From contig NC_049990.1 of NCBI RefSeq assembly GCF_000003815.2, positions 17,760,828 to 17,824,827 on the forward strand: 64,000 nt of DNA, given 5' to 3'. This document shows, piece by piece, positions 12,901-27,410 of the stretch; position 1 is the first letter of the stretch, and each line of letters starts with the position of its first letter. Position numbers and translations under genes: made by a program. The stretch comes from Branchiostoma floridae. Taxonomy: Eukaryota; Chordata; Leptocardii; Amphioxiformes; Branchiostomatidae. Below the pieces are notes generated by a model, which did no database searches, was not told the origin of the DNA, and was given only the letters and a program-made list of their open reading frames with translations.

Positions 12901-13016
12901 ACATTCCACTGGAAACTCCGTGGCTGCTGTACCATCTCCACTGGCTGGTGGCGCTCTACTTTACCTTCGCTGTCGGCTATGACATCGTAGACTCCATATA
13001 CGTAACAGCCACGTAG
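3959..13016 (+). CDS. APC-superfamily amino-acid permease-like membrane protein (N-terminus missing)
   Basis: Eleven exons joined by GT-AG introns in consistent phase: 3959-4082, 4544-4643, 5221-5279, 5748-5812, 6321-6485, 7122-7164, 7767-7881, 8423-8516, 12123-12192, 12456-12559 and 12893-13016 (stop TAG 13014-13016). They give about 354 residues, very hydrophobic. The order of segments resembles bacterial TyrP/Mtr-type aromatic amino-acid permeases: a helix around YIGAPFLMGTVALGGVV, a helix ending NVLWCWAVLQIVPQ, a helix with LVQLFIMISITVSYLTLG, then SLISIFIFAIVFTVAMLDPQ followed by GFVQIL. A Ser/Thr-rich loop of about 50 residues with N-glycosylation sequons (NTT, NLS) sits between two helices and is probably outside the membrane. 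The first exon starts with the last base of a codon, so 100-150 N-terminal residues are encoded upstream. The substrate cannot be named; proton- or sodium-coupled amino-acid transport is inferred from the fold family. The intron 8517-12122 carries a 3.1-kb transposon. Confidence 0.78.
4930..5030 (+). repeat. SINE-tail-like dispersed repeat
   Basis: The motif AAAGAACCAAACACACTTA and the following 40 bp recur at 45454-45505, where they form the 3' part of a tRNA-derived SINE. This copy in a permease intron is a 3' fragment; the tRNA-like head is not recognisable. Confidence 0.6.
5447..5600 (+). repeat. Dispersed repeat copy, family shared with 57185-57320
   Basis: GGGGGCTAGTC, GTGTTCAACT, CTGAGTGCT and GCATGTAC motifs occur in the same order and spacing at 57185-57320, so both are copies of one interspersed family. 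This copy lies in the permease intron between exons 5221-5279 and 5748-5812. No coding potential is seen. Confidence 0.55.
6505..6778. mobile_element. hAT-like MITE with perfect 8-bp TSD
   Basis: The ends are CAAGGCTCTAGCCAGC and the complement of GCTGGCTAGAGCCCTG. Flanks carry the identical 8-bp duplication CTACATGG (6497-6504 and 6779-6786), the hallmark of hAT insertion. At 274 bp with no ORF it is non-autonomous. The insertion point is only 11 bp after the end of permease exon 6321-6485, leaving that splice donor just intact. Confidence 0.87.
7583..7703. repeat. Small foldback element (about 120 bp)
   Basis: The left arm (AACACAGTGTATTCCGCATC) and the right arm (complement of ATATGGAATACACCGTGTT) pair over roughly 35 bp around a short GC-rich centre. 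It looks like a MITE or hairpin in a permease intron, 64 bp before exon 7767-7881. No target duplication was identified. Confidence 0.6.
8829..11966. mobile_element. CACTA-like non-autonomous transposon, 3.1 kb
   Basis: The left end starts CACTGCACAAAAAGGCAGAT and the right end is the complement of CACTGCGCGAAAAGGCAGAT; about 24 of 26 bases agree. Flanking AGC triplets (8826-8828 and 11967-11969) fit a 3-bp target duplication. CACT-ends plus a 3-bp duplication are typical of EnSpm/CACTA elements, as are the repeated subterminal motifs, here GTTTCCACGGG in both orientations within about 250 bp of each end. No transposase frame is recognisable. Inside are a G homopolymer near 9883 and a nested foldback element at 11031-11354. 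It occupies most of the 3.6-kb permease intron 8517-12122. Confidence 0.7.
11031..11354. mobile_element. Long-palindrome foldback element with 9-bp TSD
   Basis: The outer arms, about 100 bp each, are near-perfect inverted copies starting TAGCCTCTACCAGGCTTCG. A third copy of the arm, in the right-hand orientation, lies between them (about 11158-11243). The flanks carry the identical 9 bp ACTACGGAT (11022-11030 and 11355-11363). A 9-bp duplication is usual for Mutator-like or Merlin-like elements; the superfamily is not fixed by what is seen. It lies inside the CACTA-like element and so inserted later. Confidence 0.82.
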
Positions 13017-13374
13017 TGGTAACGTCAGCGTGTAAAAAAATAGCCATGTGATATCTGTAAAAATTATATCAACTAGATCATAGGAGCTTGTAATGGTGAT
13101 GGTTTAGATGTGCAAGGTATGGGTAAGAGTATTGTTTTAGAATTCTATTGACGATAGATGTATATGAAATAGTTTAATGTTGCATAGAATGTATTACTAT
13201 TTAGTCTGTATGGACAATTACATATACCACAGAGACCAAAATTCTGGATAATGCTGCCATTGTTAATGTGCAATACTCTTATTATGAGACAAGCTGGCCC
13301 ACTTTGATGATATTCTATTAAGATTTAGAGCTTTTTTGGTGACCAGCCCATTATGCTAAGTACAGTATACTAAA

Positions 13375-13728
13375 GGCTTAGATCCCAATTGGAAAAGGGG
13401 ACCCTGCCAGGCAGTACTCTGGGTTTTTTGGGCACTTTTGGGTGTGACCCCCACGTGGCCCAATGGGACACCTTGTGGCTCCCAGGCTATTTTTGGGCCC
13501 AGCCGGTGCCAGGTTGAATTTAAGTCAAATTTAAAATAAACCCAGGACCCAGAGATTTGAAATACTAGTAAACCCAGGGCCCAGTAACAACTAGATGCCA
13601 TGACCTACTCATGGGGAGCACTGAGGGGTACCCCCTGTATCCGTCAGTCCACCCAGACAAATTTTTTGCTTGAGAGCCCAGTTGGGGCTACATCCCTGAC
13701 GGGCAACCGTGCAATTGGGACCTAAGCC
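13375..13728. repeat. TIR element in the probable 3' UTR
   Basis: The ends are GGCTTAGATCCCAATTGG and the complement of CAATTGGGACCTAAGCC, roughly 16 of 18 bases pairing. The 354-bp interior is rich in CCCAG and GGGCC motifs and has no coding frame. It resembles a MITE; the target duplication is unclear. Confidence 0.6.
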
Positions 13729-14231
13729 ATAGAAGTGTCATATGCAGCTTCTAAAAGTACAATTTGTTCAAAAAGGCAGTAAAATACATCCTCTGAGCTG
13801 TAAATGGTCCTTACATCTCAAGAAATATGTTGGTCTTATAGAATGTGACAATATTACAATGTATAGGCATGTTGTGATGCTCTACCTCTTACATCTGTTG
13901 CAGACATAGAACATGGGAACTGTGACCTCAGTATGTTAGAAATGTATGTGTATTAGGGCTTAGTACATTTGTGAGTTATTCCTGATGTTTGTGAATGTTT
14001 TTAATGTGCCTTATTTAAAATGTTACCACTATCCAAGGACCTGATTCCACTTAGAAGAGTTGCATGAGATATTGCTACAGTAGAGATATTCTTAGGTCTG
14101 ACATTTGATGATAACAAACAAAAATCATGTCATATTAGATAAAATATTATACAGAAACTAGACAAAGTACATTGTATATATTCTGATTGGGCAATGGCTC
14201 AGGTCTGCATATGTGCGTGACACAGATTTAG

Positions 14232-14452
14232 GGCTGTTTCCAGAACTGTCCCTCCATTCCAGGATGTAACTTTGCTTGTTGGGATGGAAAAAAATATTAC
14301 CCCATCCGTCTCAGTCTGAACTTCATGACATGAAACTGTTGAAAATCTATTTTCATAAGCTTAAAATGACATGTTTAACAGAGAAAATCAACAACATGGG
14401 CTCCCAAACAATAAAAGGGACAGGAAAATTTTAAAGCTGGAGACAGTCCTGG
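14232..14452. repeat. Dispersed TIR-like repeat, copy 1
   Basis: This segment matches 31365-31645 in order: CCTCCATTCCAGGATG-like start, TTTGCTTGTTGGGA, then AATCAACAACAT, GGCTCCCAAACAAT and a terminal GGAGAC motif. The ends (GGGCTGTTTCCAG and complement of CTGGAGACAGTCC) are imperfect inverted repeats, suggesting a MITE family. Confidence 0.6.
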
Positions 14453-15289
14453 TCAGATTACAGATATCAAGGAAAAAATGTTATAAGAAAAGCCCCAAAA
14501 CTTTTAATTGGTTATACTTCAGATGCTACTGTCATTGCTACAGTCATCCCCGAAGGAGCTCGTTGTTATGAAGTCATTTAGTTGTCAACAAGCATTTTAG
14601 GTCATACGTGAAGCATCACTCTTTCAAAATAGCCAGCAAAATCCCACATGCTGCAAACAAAGTTCTATTCCAAAACAGCTCCTGTGTTCTATATGCCCTC
14701 TGAGATTACCATTACTTGCTTTACCAGTTCAACTGGGCATTTGTTACTGTCAAATTGGTAGATATTAAGGGAAACTTTGTCTCTATATACACTGAGGGGA
14801 AATGTCAGATATTCAATCTGGTAGACAGTGCAAATGTGACTAAAGGGGGATTGCTGTTGCAGATTATGGCAGGTGTAGGTGTTGTCTGATTTCTCTTTTG
14901 GCCAACAATGAGGGAGCATGATTCTTCTTTCATCTTCTTCAGCTGGTTTGATATCACTCCTGATAGTACAATGCACATTGATGTGTCACTAATGTCTTCA
15001 TTCCTGTCATTTGGCAAGTAGTTATTGTGACTTTATCACAGACCTGTTTTTATGCAAGCTTTTAGAAGATGATTATTGTTTTCCATAACTTATTTAAGTA
15101 CTATTTATAAAAAAAAATTACATTCTTTTGATTTATTGTGTGTACAGACTACCATCAAGGCTAGACCCTCTAAAACTTACTGTGCAACCCTGTTATACAG
15201 ATCTGACATGTCATGTATGTCAGTTTATGAAGTTGATCATTCAAGACTTAGTGTTTAAACAAATAAGCTTCAAAATACTTCAGTGTTGA

Positions 15290-15295
15290 AATAAA
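15290..15295 (+). terminator. Candidate poly(A) signal of the permease gene
   Basis: AATAAA on the + strand, about 2.27 kb after the permease stop codon and about 40 bp before the opposing signal of NKAP. Assigned from position and hexamer only. Confidence 0.45.
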
Positions 15296-15330
15296 ACTGC
15301 CATGATGATAAGATTGAAAAAGGTGTCAAC

Positions 15331-15336
15331 TTTATT
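15331..15336 (-). terminator. Candidate poly(A) signal of NKAP
   Basis: TTTATT on the + strand, i.e. AATAAA on the - strand, about 1.2 kb after the NKAP stop. A second - strand AATAAA at 16171-16176, and others between, could give a shorter 3' UTR. Confidence 0.4.
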
Positions 15337-16548
15337 TACAGACATACATACTGGACAGCTTGTCTATGTTTTATCTATTCCTCACAAATTTCAGTGAATC
15401 TGAATATGGAGTAATAAGAATATTATTTGTCCTTCCTTCCTTCCCTGTTCCTTCCTTCAAAAAGGACATTCCTTTAACCCCCTCCATGTTACCTTAGTCT
15501 GAAACTGATACAAATTTGATACAAAAAGAAAACCTTAGAAGGATGAAGGTTAAAGTTCTTGCTATATAATAGTAATGTTTGGAGATATAGATGGTACAAA
15601 TGTAAGTTCATTTTATCACTAAAAAAATAGCTCAAGTTTTCACAGGGGACCTTATTGTCATAACAGTGAGGTAAATCTTCAATACCAATAGCTACAGGAT
15701 GCCTTTTTCAGATATCTTTGGTCTACAAACAATATGCGCTTAGTTAAATATGAGTCAGGTACATATGTCATCTTGTGTATCACCATTAAGAGCAAAGCAT
15801 CCAGGTCAGATACATTATAACATGATAATATACATGCAAGCCATCTATGAACAAAAAAATAGTTGCTATCAAATTTGAACATGTTTATTTGAAGTTGGAA
15901 CGGAAGTAGAGCATAAAGTGTGATATGATTGCTACTAAAATGACAAACTCCCCAATCCACATATAACAGCATTTTAACAATGATATTGTCTGCCTGATCT
16001 AGAGAAATCTGTCAGAAGATAACATAACCTAACTGTACAAGAAGCTGGGTTTTCCCCAACACAGTTGAGTTTAAGGGCCTCCTATGCTGTGATTTGGATC
16101 CCTTACAGAATTTCAACCATCATAGGGGGCATATCTATTGGCTTGTAAGAAGGTAATTGTTTTTTTTTTCTTTATTTCCTAAAATGTGCCTTACAAAAAT
16201 GCAAGACACAGTGTTTCTGAAGTTACAAATTCAACAATTTTCTACACACCCCCCCCCCCCCACGTGACACAAGCCTGTGCTACTTGCCAAATGTCTTTGC
16301 CATGCCCTCTATGCTGTAAAAATATCTTGATGAAAACTGCAAGATCTCATCTGGAGTGATCTGGAATAATAAAATTTACATTCAAACACCACAATAATCA
16401 ATGAACCTTTTATCATCTTAACTTTCATCCAGACTATAGTTATTGTTGTTGAAATATTTCGTAAAAAGTCTGCCACTGAATATCACAAGAGGACTGTTGA
16501 GAAATGAAAAACTAGTGTTGCCATTGCAATACTATACACATTACGAGT

Positions 16549-21994
<5,446 letters not shown>

Positions 21995-22117
21995 CTTACC
22001 CTAAAAACTCGGTAGAAACGTCTTAAAACGCAGTAAAACGAAACTATCGATCAATGTGTGAAGAAAGCATCGACTCAACGTCATCTGACGCATGCGTGGT
22101 TGGATAATCAGGTTGAA

Positions 22118-22172
22118 AGGTCAAAGTTGATCAAAGGTCAACGTTGACTAGGAGGTCAAAGTTGAGAGGTCG
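22118..22172 (+). promoter_or_regulatory. Cluster of AGGTCA half-sites
   Basis: AGGTCA occurs at 22118, 22135 and 22153, and AGGTCG at 22167; three are followed by sequence resembling AAGTTGA. The half-sites are the nuclear-receptor core, arranged as direct repeats 14-18 bp apart, about 125-180 bp upstream of the NKAP start. Spacing is larger than a classical DR1-DR5, so monomer binding or a simple tandem duplication are both possible. Confidence 0.35.
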
Positions 22173-22403
22173 GCTATTTCCCAGAGTCCCTAGCGCGGCT
22201 GTCCCACCCACGATATGGGGGTGAAGCTTCCGTCAAGAGCAAATTTGTGGAGGAATTTCTGAAGTTTGCGACAAAAATGCGCGCGTAAGACGACCCACGC
22301 ACCACACCTTGGCGACCAGGAGCCAGCCTTTGCCCAAGGCCGATGAGACCGGGGATTTTTACGGCGTTTTTCGGCGGTTGACCTGCGAAGTTCCACGGCG
22401 CGG

Positions 22404-22909
22404 GTAAGCGATGGTCCTACTTTTTGGGGGGTTCCGCTTTCTAGAGTTTGGGCATGTTGCTGTCTATCATGTTCTAATCAATAATTCCAGATTTTCAGAA
22501 CAGTTGTAAAATCCGCTTGCTCACCTATAATATTTCTTCAGCAGCCCCTCTAATTCTTACTAAGCGATTAGAAACGGGAGAGTTTCGATGTTTCGTGCTA
22601 ACACGTCCAGGCGCTAGAATTGAGCGTGTTGGGTTGGGTTGTCTCTGTCACATCCGGATGGCATGAGCCCGGGGACCGCCTAGCGCCAGCCAGCCGGGCG
22701 GAGTGGGATCACTCCCGCGGGAACTCATTGTTTCATCACACCACAACAAAACTCTGACGTCAAACACAACTTTATTCACTGTTATGGTTCGCGGAATTAT
22801 GAATATGAAAGAAAGAATAACAGATATGGTCCCCATTACTGATATGCAAATTATTTGCTCATGAATACCTGATGATTTTGTTTTGTTTTTTTGTCCATTT
22901 CTCACCCAG
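22404..22909 (+). other. Possible 5' UTR intron of RAP2
   Basis: A strong donor (CGG|GTAAGC at 22404) and an acceptor (TTTCTCACCCAG ending 22909) could remove most of the RAP2 leader, joining a GC-rich first exon to the coding exon. Only the splice motifs support this; no transcript was available. Confidence 0.35.
22755..22762. promoter_or_regulatory. CRE palindrome TGACGTCA
   Basis: A perfect 8-bp CREB/ATF site 182 bp upstream of the RAP2 start. A match of this length can occur by chance, but the location in a divergent promoter makes it plausible. Confidence 0.35.
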
Positions 22910-22944
22910 GTGAACACAGGTGAAAAGAAGACTGCATGATTAAG

Positions 22945-23493
22945 ATGCGGGAATATAAAGTGGTGGTGCTCGGCAGCGGAGGGGTGGGGAAGACTGCACT
23001 GACCGTCCAGTTTGTGACCGGTCAGTTCATGGAAAAGTATGACCCCACCATCGAGGACTTCTATAGGAAGGAGATCGAGGTCGACGGAGCGCCGTCGGTC
23101 TTAGAAATCTTAGACACGGCCGGGACGGAACAGTTCGCGTCCATGAGAGACTTGTATATCAAGAACGGACAAGGATTTTTATTGGTGTACAGCCTTACTA
23201 ACTACCAAACGTTTCAAGACATCAAGCCAATCAGAGATCAGATTATAAGAGTGAAGGGGACGGAGAAAGTCCCGCTGGTATTGGTCGGGAACAAGGTCGA
23301 CCTGGAGAGCGAGAGAGAAGTGCCTACGTCGGAGGGAAAGGCCCTGGCGCAGAGTTGGGGCGTACCGTTCCTGGAGACGTCGGCGAAAAGTAAACACAAC
23401 GTGGACGACGTGTTCGCGGAGGTAGTCCGAGAAATGAACTTTGTGCAACTCCCAGACCAGAAGGATGCCTGCTGTACATGTGTTATAGTCTAA
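22945..23493 (+). CDS. RAP2: RAP2-type Ras-family small GTPase
   Basis: A single uninterrupted coding exon gives 182 residues from [10 protein letters not shown]. An in-frame ATG lies three codons earlier (22936), but MREYK is the conserved family start. All GTPase motifs are present: P-loop GSGGVGKT (10-17), effector loop YDPTIEDF (32-39), DTAGTEQF (57-64), NKVD and ETSAK. Phe39 and the Thr in place of Gln61 are RAP2 features. Position 17 is Thr where vertebrate RAP2 has Ser; both can bind magnesium. The C-terminus CCTCVIV has a CAAX box (CVIV) preceded by a Cys pair, fitting prenylation plus palmitoylation as in RAP2B. RAP2 proteins act at membranes with TNIK/MAP4K and RalGDS effectors in cytoskeletal and JNK signalling. 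A donor motif (CAG|GTAGGT at 23503) lies just after the stop. Confidence 0.96.
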   Translation: MREYKVVVLGSGGVGKTALTVQFVTGQFMEKYDPTIEDFYRKEIEVDGAPSVLEILDTAGTEQFASMRDLYIKNGQGFLLVYSLTNYQTFQDIKPIRDQIIRVKGTEKVPLVLVGNKVDLESEREVPTSEGKALAQSWGVPFLETSAKSKHNVDDVFAEVVREMNFVQLPDQKDACCTCVIV

Positions 23494-24137
23494 CCAATAC
23501 AGGTAGGTTACTAGAGGCTTGTGTATTACTATTACCTCCATGAAAATGGAGGTTTAGATTTACGGGGCATATGGGTGTGCGTGCCACATTCTTGGGACTG
23601 TATCTCCAGAACATTTTGAGCGATAATTTACTATGATCATTTCTTTAGCACCCATCACAGTTTGTTTTGACCTCTACAGTTATACATTGTAATGCCAGTA
23701 CATTACTTCCTGTTGAGGGATACATGATAGGGTAATGTGTTTTATTTCCTGGATGTACGTTAGCCCTCGCAAGGCTGGGAACAACAGACGGAAAACAGAA
23801 TAACGTTAGTGAGTAGACTGTAGAGACTAAGAGAGTCAGTCATTGAGTTTGAGTAGATGTATAGATGACCCCTTCAACACTGATTTCTATGGGGACCCCA
23901 ACAACATATGCCTGGCTTGTTGGAATTACAAGACAATACAAGCAAAACAAAGACTCAGGACAATATCCAAGAATATGCACCCAAACCTTGCTGTCAAAAC
24001 AAAACCAGCACCATATAAACAGGTACACAGTACAGCTTTTGTTACTCATCCTGTTTACACTTGTGTCAAACCGTCGTCCGTCAATTGTTGTCGCATCCTC
24101 CTTTTCATGTCCTGTTTTGAAAACAATTTCAAGTCTG

Positions 24138-24386
24138 TTGTCAAGGATTTCAAGGCCCTTGACAACCGTTGATGTCTTCGCTCAATTAGTTTAGTTTGCC
24201 ATTGTCAAAGATTTCAAGGCCCCTGACAACTGGTGATGTCTTCGCTCTTTAGTTTGCCATTGTCAAGGATTTCAAGGCCCCTGACAACCGTTGATGTCTT
24301 CGCTCAATTAGTTTAGTTTGCCATTGTCAAAGATTTCAAGGCCCCAGACAACCATTGATGTCTTTGCTTCATTAGTTCAGTTTGCT
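24138..24386. repeat. Tandem repeat, four units of about 60-65 bp
   Basis: Each unit reads TTGTCAAGGATTTCAAGGCC, then GACAACCGTTGATGTCTTCG and a variable TTAGTTTAGTTTGCCA tail. TTGTCAAGG and CCTTGACAAC or CCCTGACAAC are near-inverted, so each unit can form a small hairpin. The second unit lacks several bases before the tail. Confidence 0.85.
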
Positions 24387-24978
24387 GTATCCACTGTTGT
24401 TTAATATTTGTCAATAGCCACTTGATATGATTATGTGACACTCAGATATGATTATACCGTCACTTTATCTTAAGTCTAGCACTATTAGGACCAACTACGT
24501 AAACTGTATGTAGTGTGACTCACCGAATACAAAAACGCATTCTTACTGAGTGCTTCCTAACAAAAGGAAGTATCAAATCAGACTGCAGACTCATTGTCTG
24601 GTGTATTTTACATTGTGTGACGGTTAGTATGCCATTCCTGTCAACTTTTGAACCTGACTAAGATAGTAACTATGCTACATTTTGTGTAATTAAGCCAAAG
24701 TGCGAAGTGACACTTCTGAATTAAGTCCTTCCCACCTAATGTTGATTGGCCCAATAATTCGTGGAGTTGGAAGCGAGCCAGTGTGGTGGTATTGACTGGG
24801 AGATAAACTCTTTGCCCTTGATGTATCGGAGGCTTAGCCGGCCAATGAAAGCATCAATTTCAATTGGCCTTGGCCATTTAGAATGCACAGGAGGGACCTT
24901 TGCCTTTAACGTCACTGTTTGAACTCTATGGTTCGAGAGAACTGTGATAACTTGGTTCAACTCTCGGAGGGTCAATAC

Positions 24979-25334
24979 CAGGGTTGTAGCCAGCCTGAAT
25001 TGCTGAAATCATTTTCCGTCCCCTTGATTTTGAATCCTATCGAGTGCCCAGCGTTCCTAGGGGGTCTGGGGGCATGCTCCTCGAAAAAATTTTAAATCTA
25101 GACCCTCCGAGTCTGAAGCACTATTTCCTGCATTTTGAGGTGTAAATTATGCTGGTATACAAAGCTGTTCAACGGCATCTGTTTTGGTGAAAAATTACTC
25201 AATTACAGTCTTTTTATATCTTTACACATCGATTTTTGTCTGTCACAGAGGACGGAATGGGCAAGTAAATTTTTCCGATCCCAGCTGAAAAATTCTGTCA
25301 AAGGACGAAAGGATTGGTGCTGGCTACAACCCTG
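24979..25334. mobile_element. hAT-like MITE with perfect TSD and 16-bp TIR
   Basis: The ends CAGGGTTGTAGCCAGC and GCTGGCTACAACCCTG are perfect inverted repeats, flanked by the identical 8-bp duplication GTCAATAC (24971-24978 and 25335-25342). The 356-bp interior has no transposase. Ends of CAGGG type and the 8-bp duplication place it in the hAT superfamily. Exactness suggests a fairly recent insertion. Confidence 0.92.
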
Positions 25335-27151
25335 GTCAATACTAACTGGTTTTGTACAGATTGAGACAGCAAACTAAGACCTGACTGTGGTGTAGTCCCA
25401 TGTGTGTAACAGTCATGTAGGCAGCCCTGTCTGGCTCCTGATGATATAAACGGCGACCTTTGTGACCTCTGTGTTATTTCTGTAACTGACCGAGACATCC
25501 CACACATGACAGACTGCACTTGAAGTTATAGTCTGTGTAACGCAAACTCTGCTGTCCATGGCTGTAACTAGCCCCTCCCCTTCTAGCACCCCCCCCCCCC
25601 CCGCAGATGTTGGGCGGGCTGCTATAAGCGAGATTTAATCAGGCTATTGAAGTTACAGCCAGGCAGAAAAAAAGGGCACCATTGCAGTAAAATACATTAC
25701 ATGCCTGTTTTCTGTTTAAGTGTGATTTTGTTTGATCACCGTCTTGAGTTAAACTACAAGAAGAGAAACTGCAATTTTTTACTAGTAATAGTATCATCAT
25801 TATAAAAATTCAAGATGGACATGAAAGTAGAGTGTCTTTAAGGGTACCTTTGAACAGAAACTGTTAATGTGTTATTGTTTAACACTACTGGTTTGACTAC
25901 TTCAAGTAGGACTTGCCTTTTTAGATCTGATACCTTCTAGTCCACCAAAACTTGGTTTGATTCTTAGAAACAGTATGTTTACATCTGGAAATCAGTATGA
26001 TGTACTGAACATAAGTGACTACTAGCTCAGCTGGGTTTTAAGTCACAGTGGGTGGACATAGATGACAAGATAGCATTTGCCCAGAGGGAGTGACAACATA
26101 CAGTGAGTGATGGCTGATGGACACAATGGGATGCAAATGTCATCAAATTATCCTTCCCTTCACAATTACAGTTTCTGACACACACACATCAGTCACAGAT
26201 CTTTGCAAATTGGATTGAGTCATACTCATAGAAAATTTTCTCAGCATTCTCACACAAGTAGAATTGGGTGCTGTTTGCTTTTGGTACGAAGACAAGTAGG
26301 TTTCAGGGTGTACGATGAGATGTAGTGATTTGTAGTTGAAATGATCATGCTTTGAAAAGCATTTAAGAAGCACATTAGTCATGAATGAATTGTAGTAAGG
26401 CTGATATACCTCAAGTTATAGTGTGTGTGTTTTTCACAAAATACTTAATGTCTAATGGTATAGAACCTCGTCCAAAAACCAAGAAGATGTAGGTTTTTTT
26501 CAGACAGAATACTTGATGATGACACAATATGGTGTGCGAGTAGCTTGACAAAAACATTCTGCATTTTTGCGAAAATGTTTTCTTTCTAGTCAGTTCATTT
26601 ATCGTGACTCAGGACATGCAATCTGTGAAATAAGTTTGTAAGTACTATCACCCTTAATACCCCCCTCCCACCCACACATACTACTGATGCGGAAAGTCCA
26701 TGATTCAGCCTTTTCCCCAGTACCTTACCACCTGTGCTACCAGTAGAATGCGTTAACGTTGTTTTACCCTACAGAACCAGATGTGGTCCGCACACATATG
26801 TACACAGATATCCCCTCACTGGAACCCATACAGAATACAACACTCCTCTCAAATATTTACCCTTTAAATTTTTCCTGCGACTTTTATTACTTGAACAGAT
26901 GGGTACCATCAGTAATGACTTGTTCTGGGAGCTTGAAATGCGTAGAAAAGGGCTCATTGGAGCAGAAGGGATACAATTAAGCATGTACAACACTACATGG
27001 ATTGTTGAAATGATGCAAAGAATTTTTATGGAATTGTAACAAGACAATACAATGGATAGCCCAAGCAGCAGCACTGATTTTTTGGTTCCACTAAACAGTA
27101 CTTACATGTACAATGTTCCAGTTTCAAAGTAGTGCGATAATACATTAAAAA

Positions 27152-27410
27152 ACATACACGTATCAAACTGTGTATCACAGAGACATTCCTCTGGTAAAAT
27201 GAGTTATGTATCCGTGACAGTTGCTGTTAAACATTTCCTAAAAGGTAGTCTCGCTGTAACCTATGTGTCTAGAAACCAAAAAAATCATATACATATCAAA
27301 CTGTATATTACAGACATTCCTCGGGTAAAATGAGTTATGTATCTGTGCCAGTTGCTGTTAAACATTTCCTAAAAGGCGGTCTCGCTGTAACCGATGTGTC
27401 TAGAAACAAA
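27152..27410. repeat. Two-copy direct repeat of about 130 bp
   Basis: The segment running from TATCAAACTGT through GGTAAAATGAGTTATGTAT to CTAGAAAC occurs twice in tandem with few differences. A local segmental duplication with no coding sense. Confidence 0.85.

Larger units (their letters stand above)
13017..15310 (+). other. Probable 3' UTR of the permease gene
   Basis: After the stop at 13014-13016 no further + strand coding exon is seen. An AATAAA at 15290-15295 is the best poly(A) signal before the oppositely directed NKAP tail. This gives a 3' UTR of about 2.3 kb carrying two transposon-like insertions (13375-13728 and 14232-14452). Earlier weak signals may also be used. Confidence 0.5.
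21995..22944. promoter_or_regulatory. Shared upstream region of NKAP (-) and RAP2 (+)
   Basis: The two start codons are 950 bp apart in divergent orientation, so this segment must hold both promoters. It is more GC-rich and CpG-rich than its surroundings (for example 22185-22420). It contains repeated AGGTCA half-sites near NKAP, a GCATGCG element at 22090-22096, and a CRE palindrome at 22755-22762. No TATA box is evident for either gene. Confidence 0.6.

Noticed and set aside
24138-24386. CRISPR-like array
   Set aside because: Repeats are contiguous without unique spacers, and the DNA is eukaryotic.
26734-27074. Overlapping 101-codon ORFs on both strands
   Set aside because: Neither resembles a known protein, and neither has splice or start context; mutual overlap suggests chance openness.
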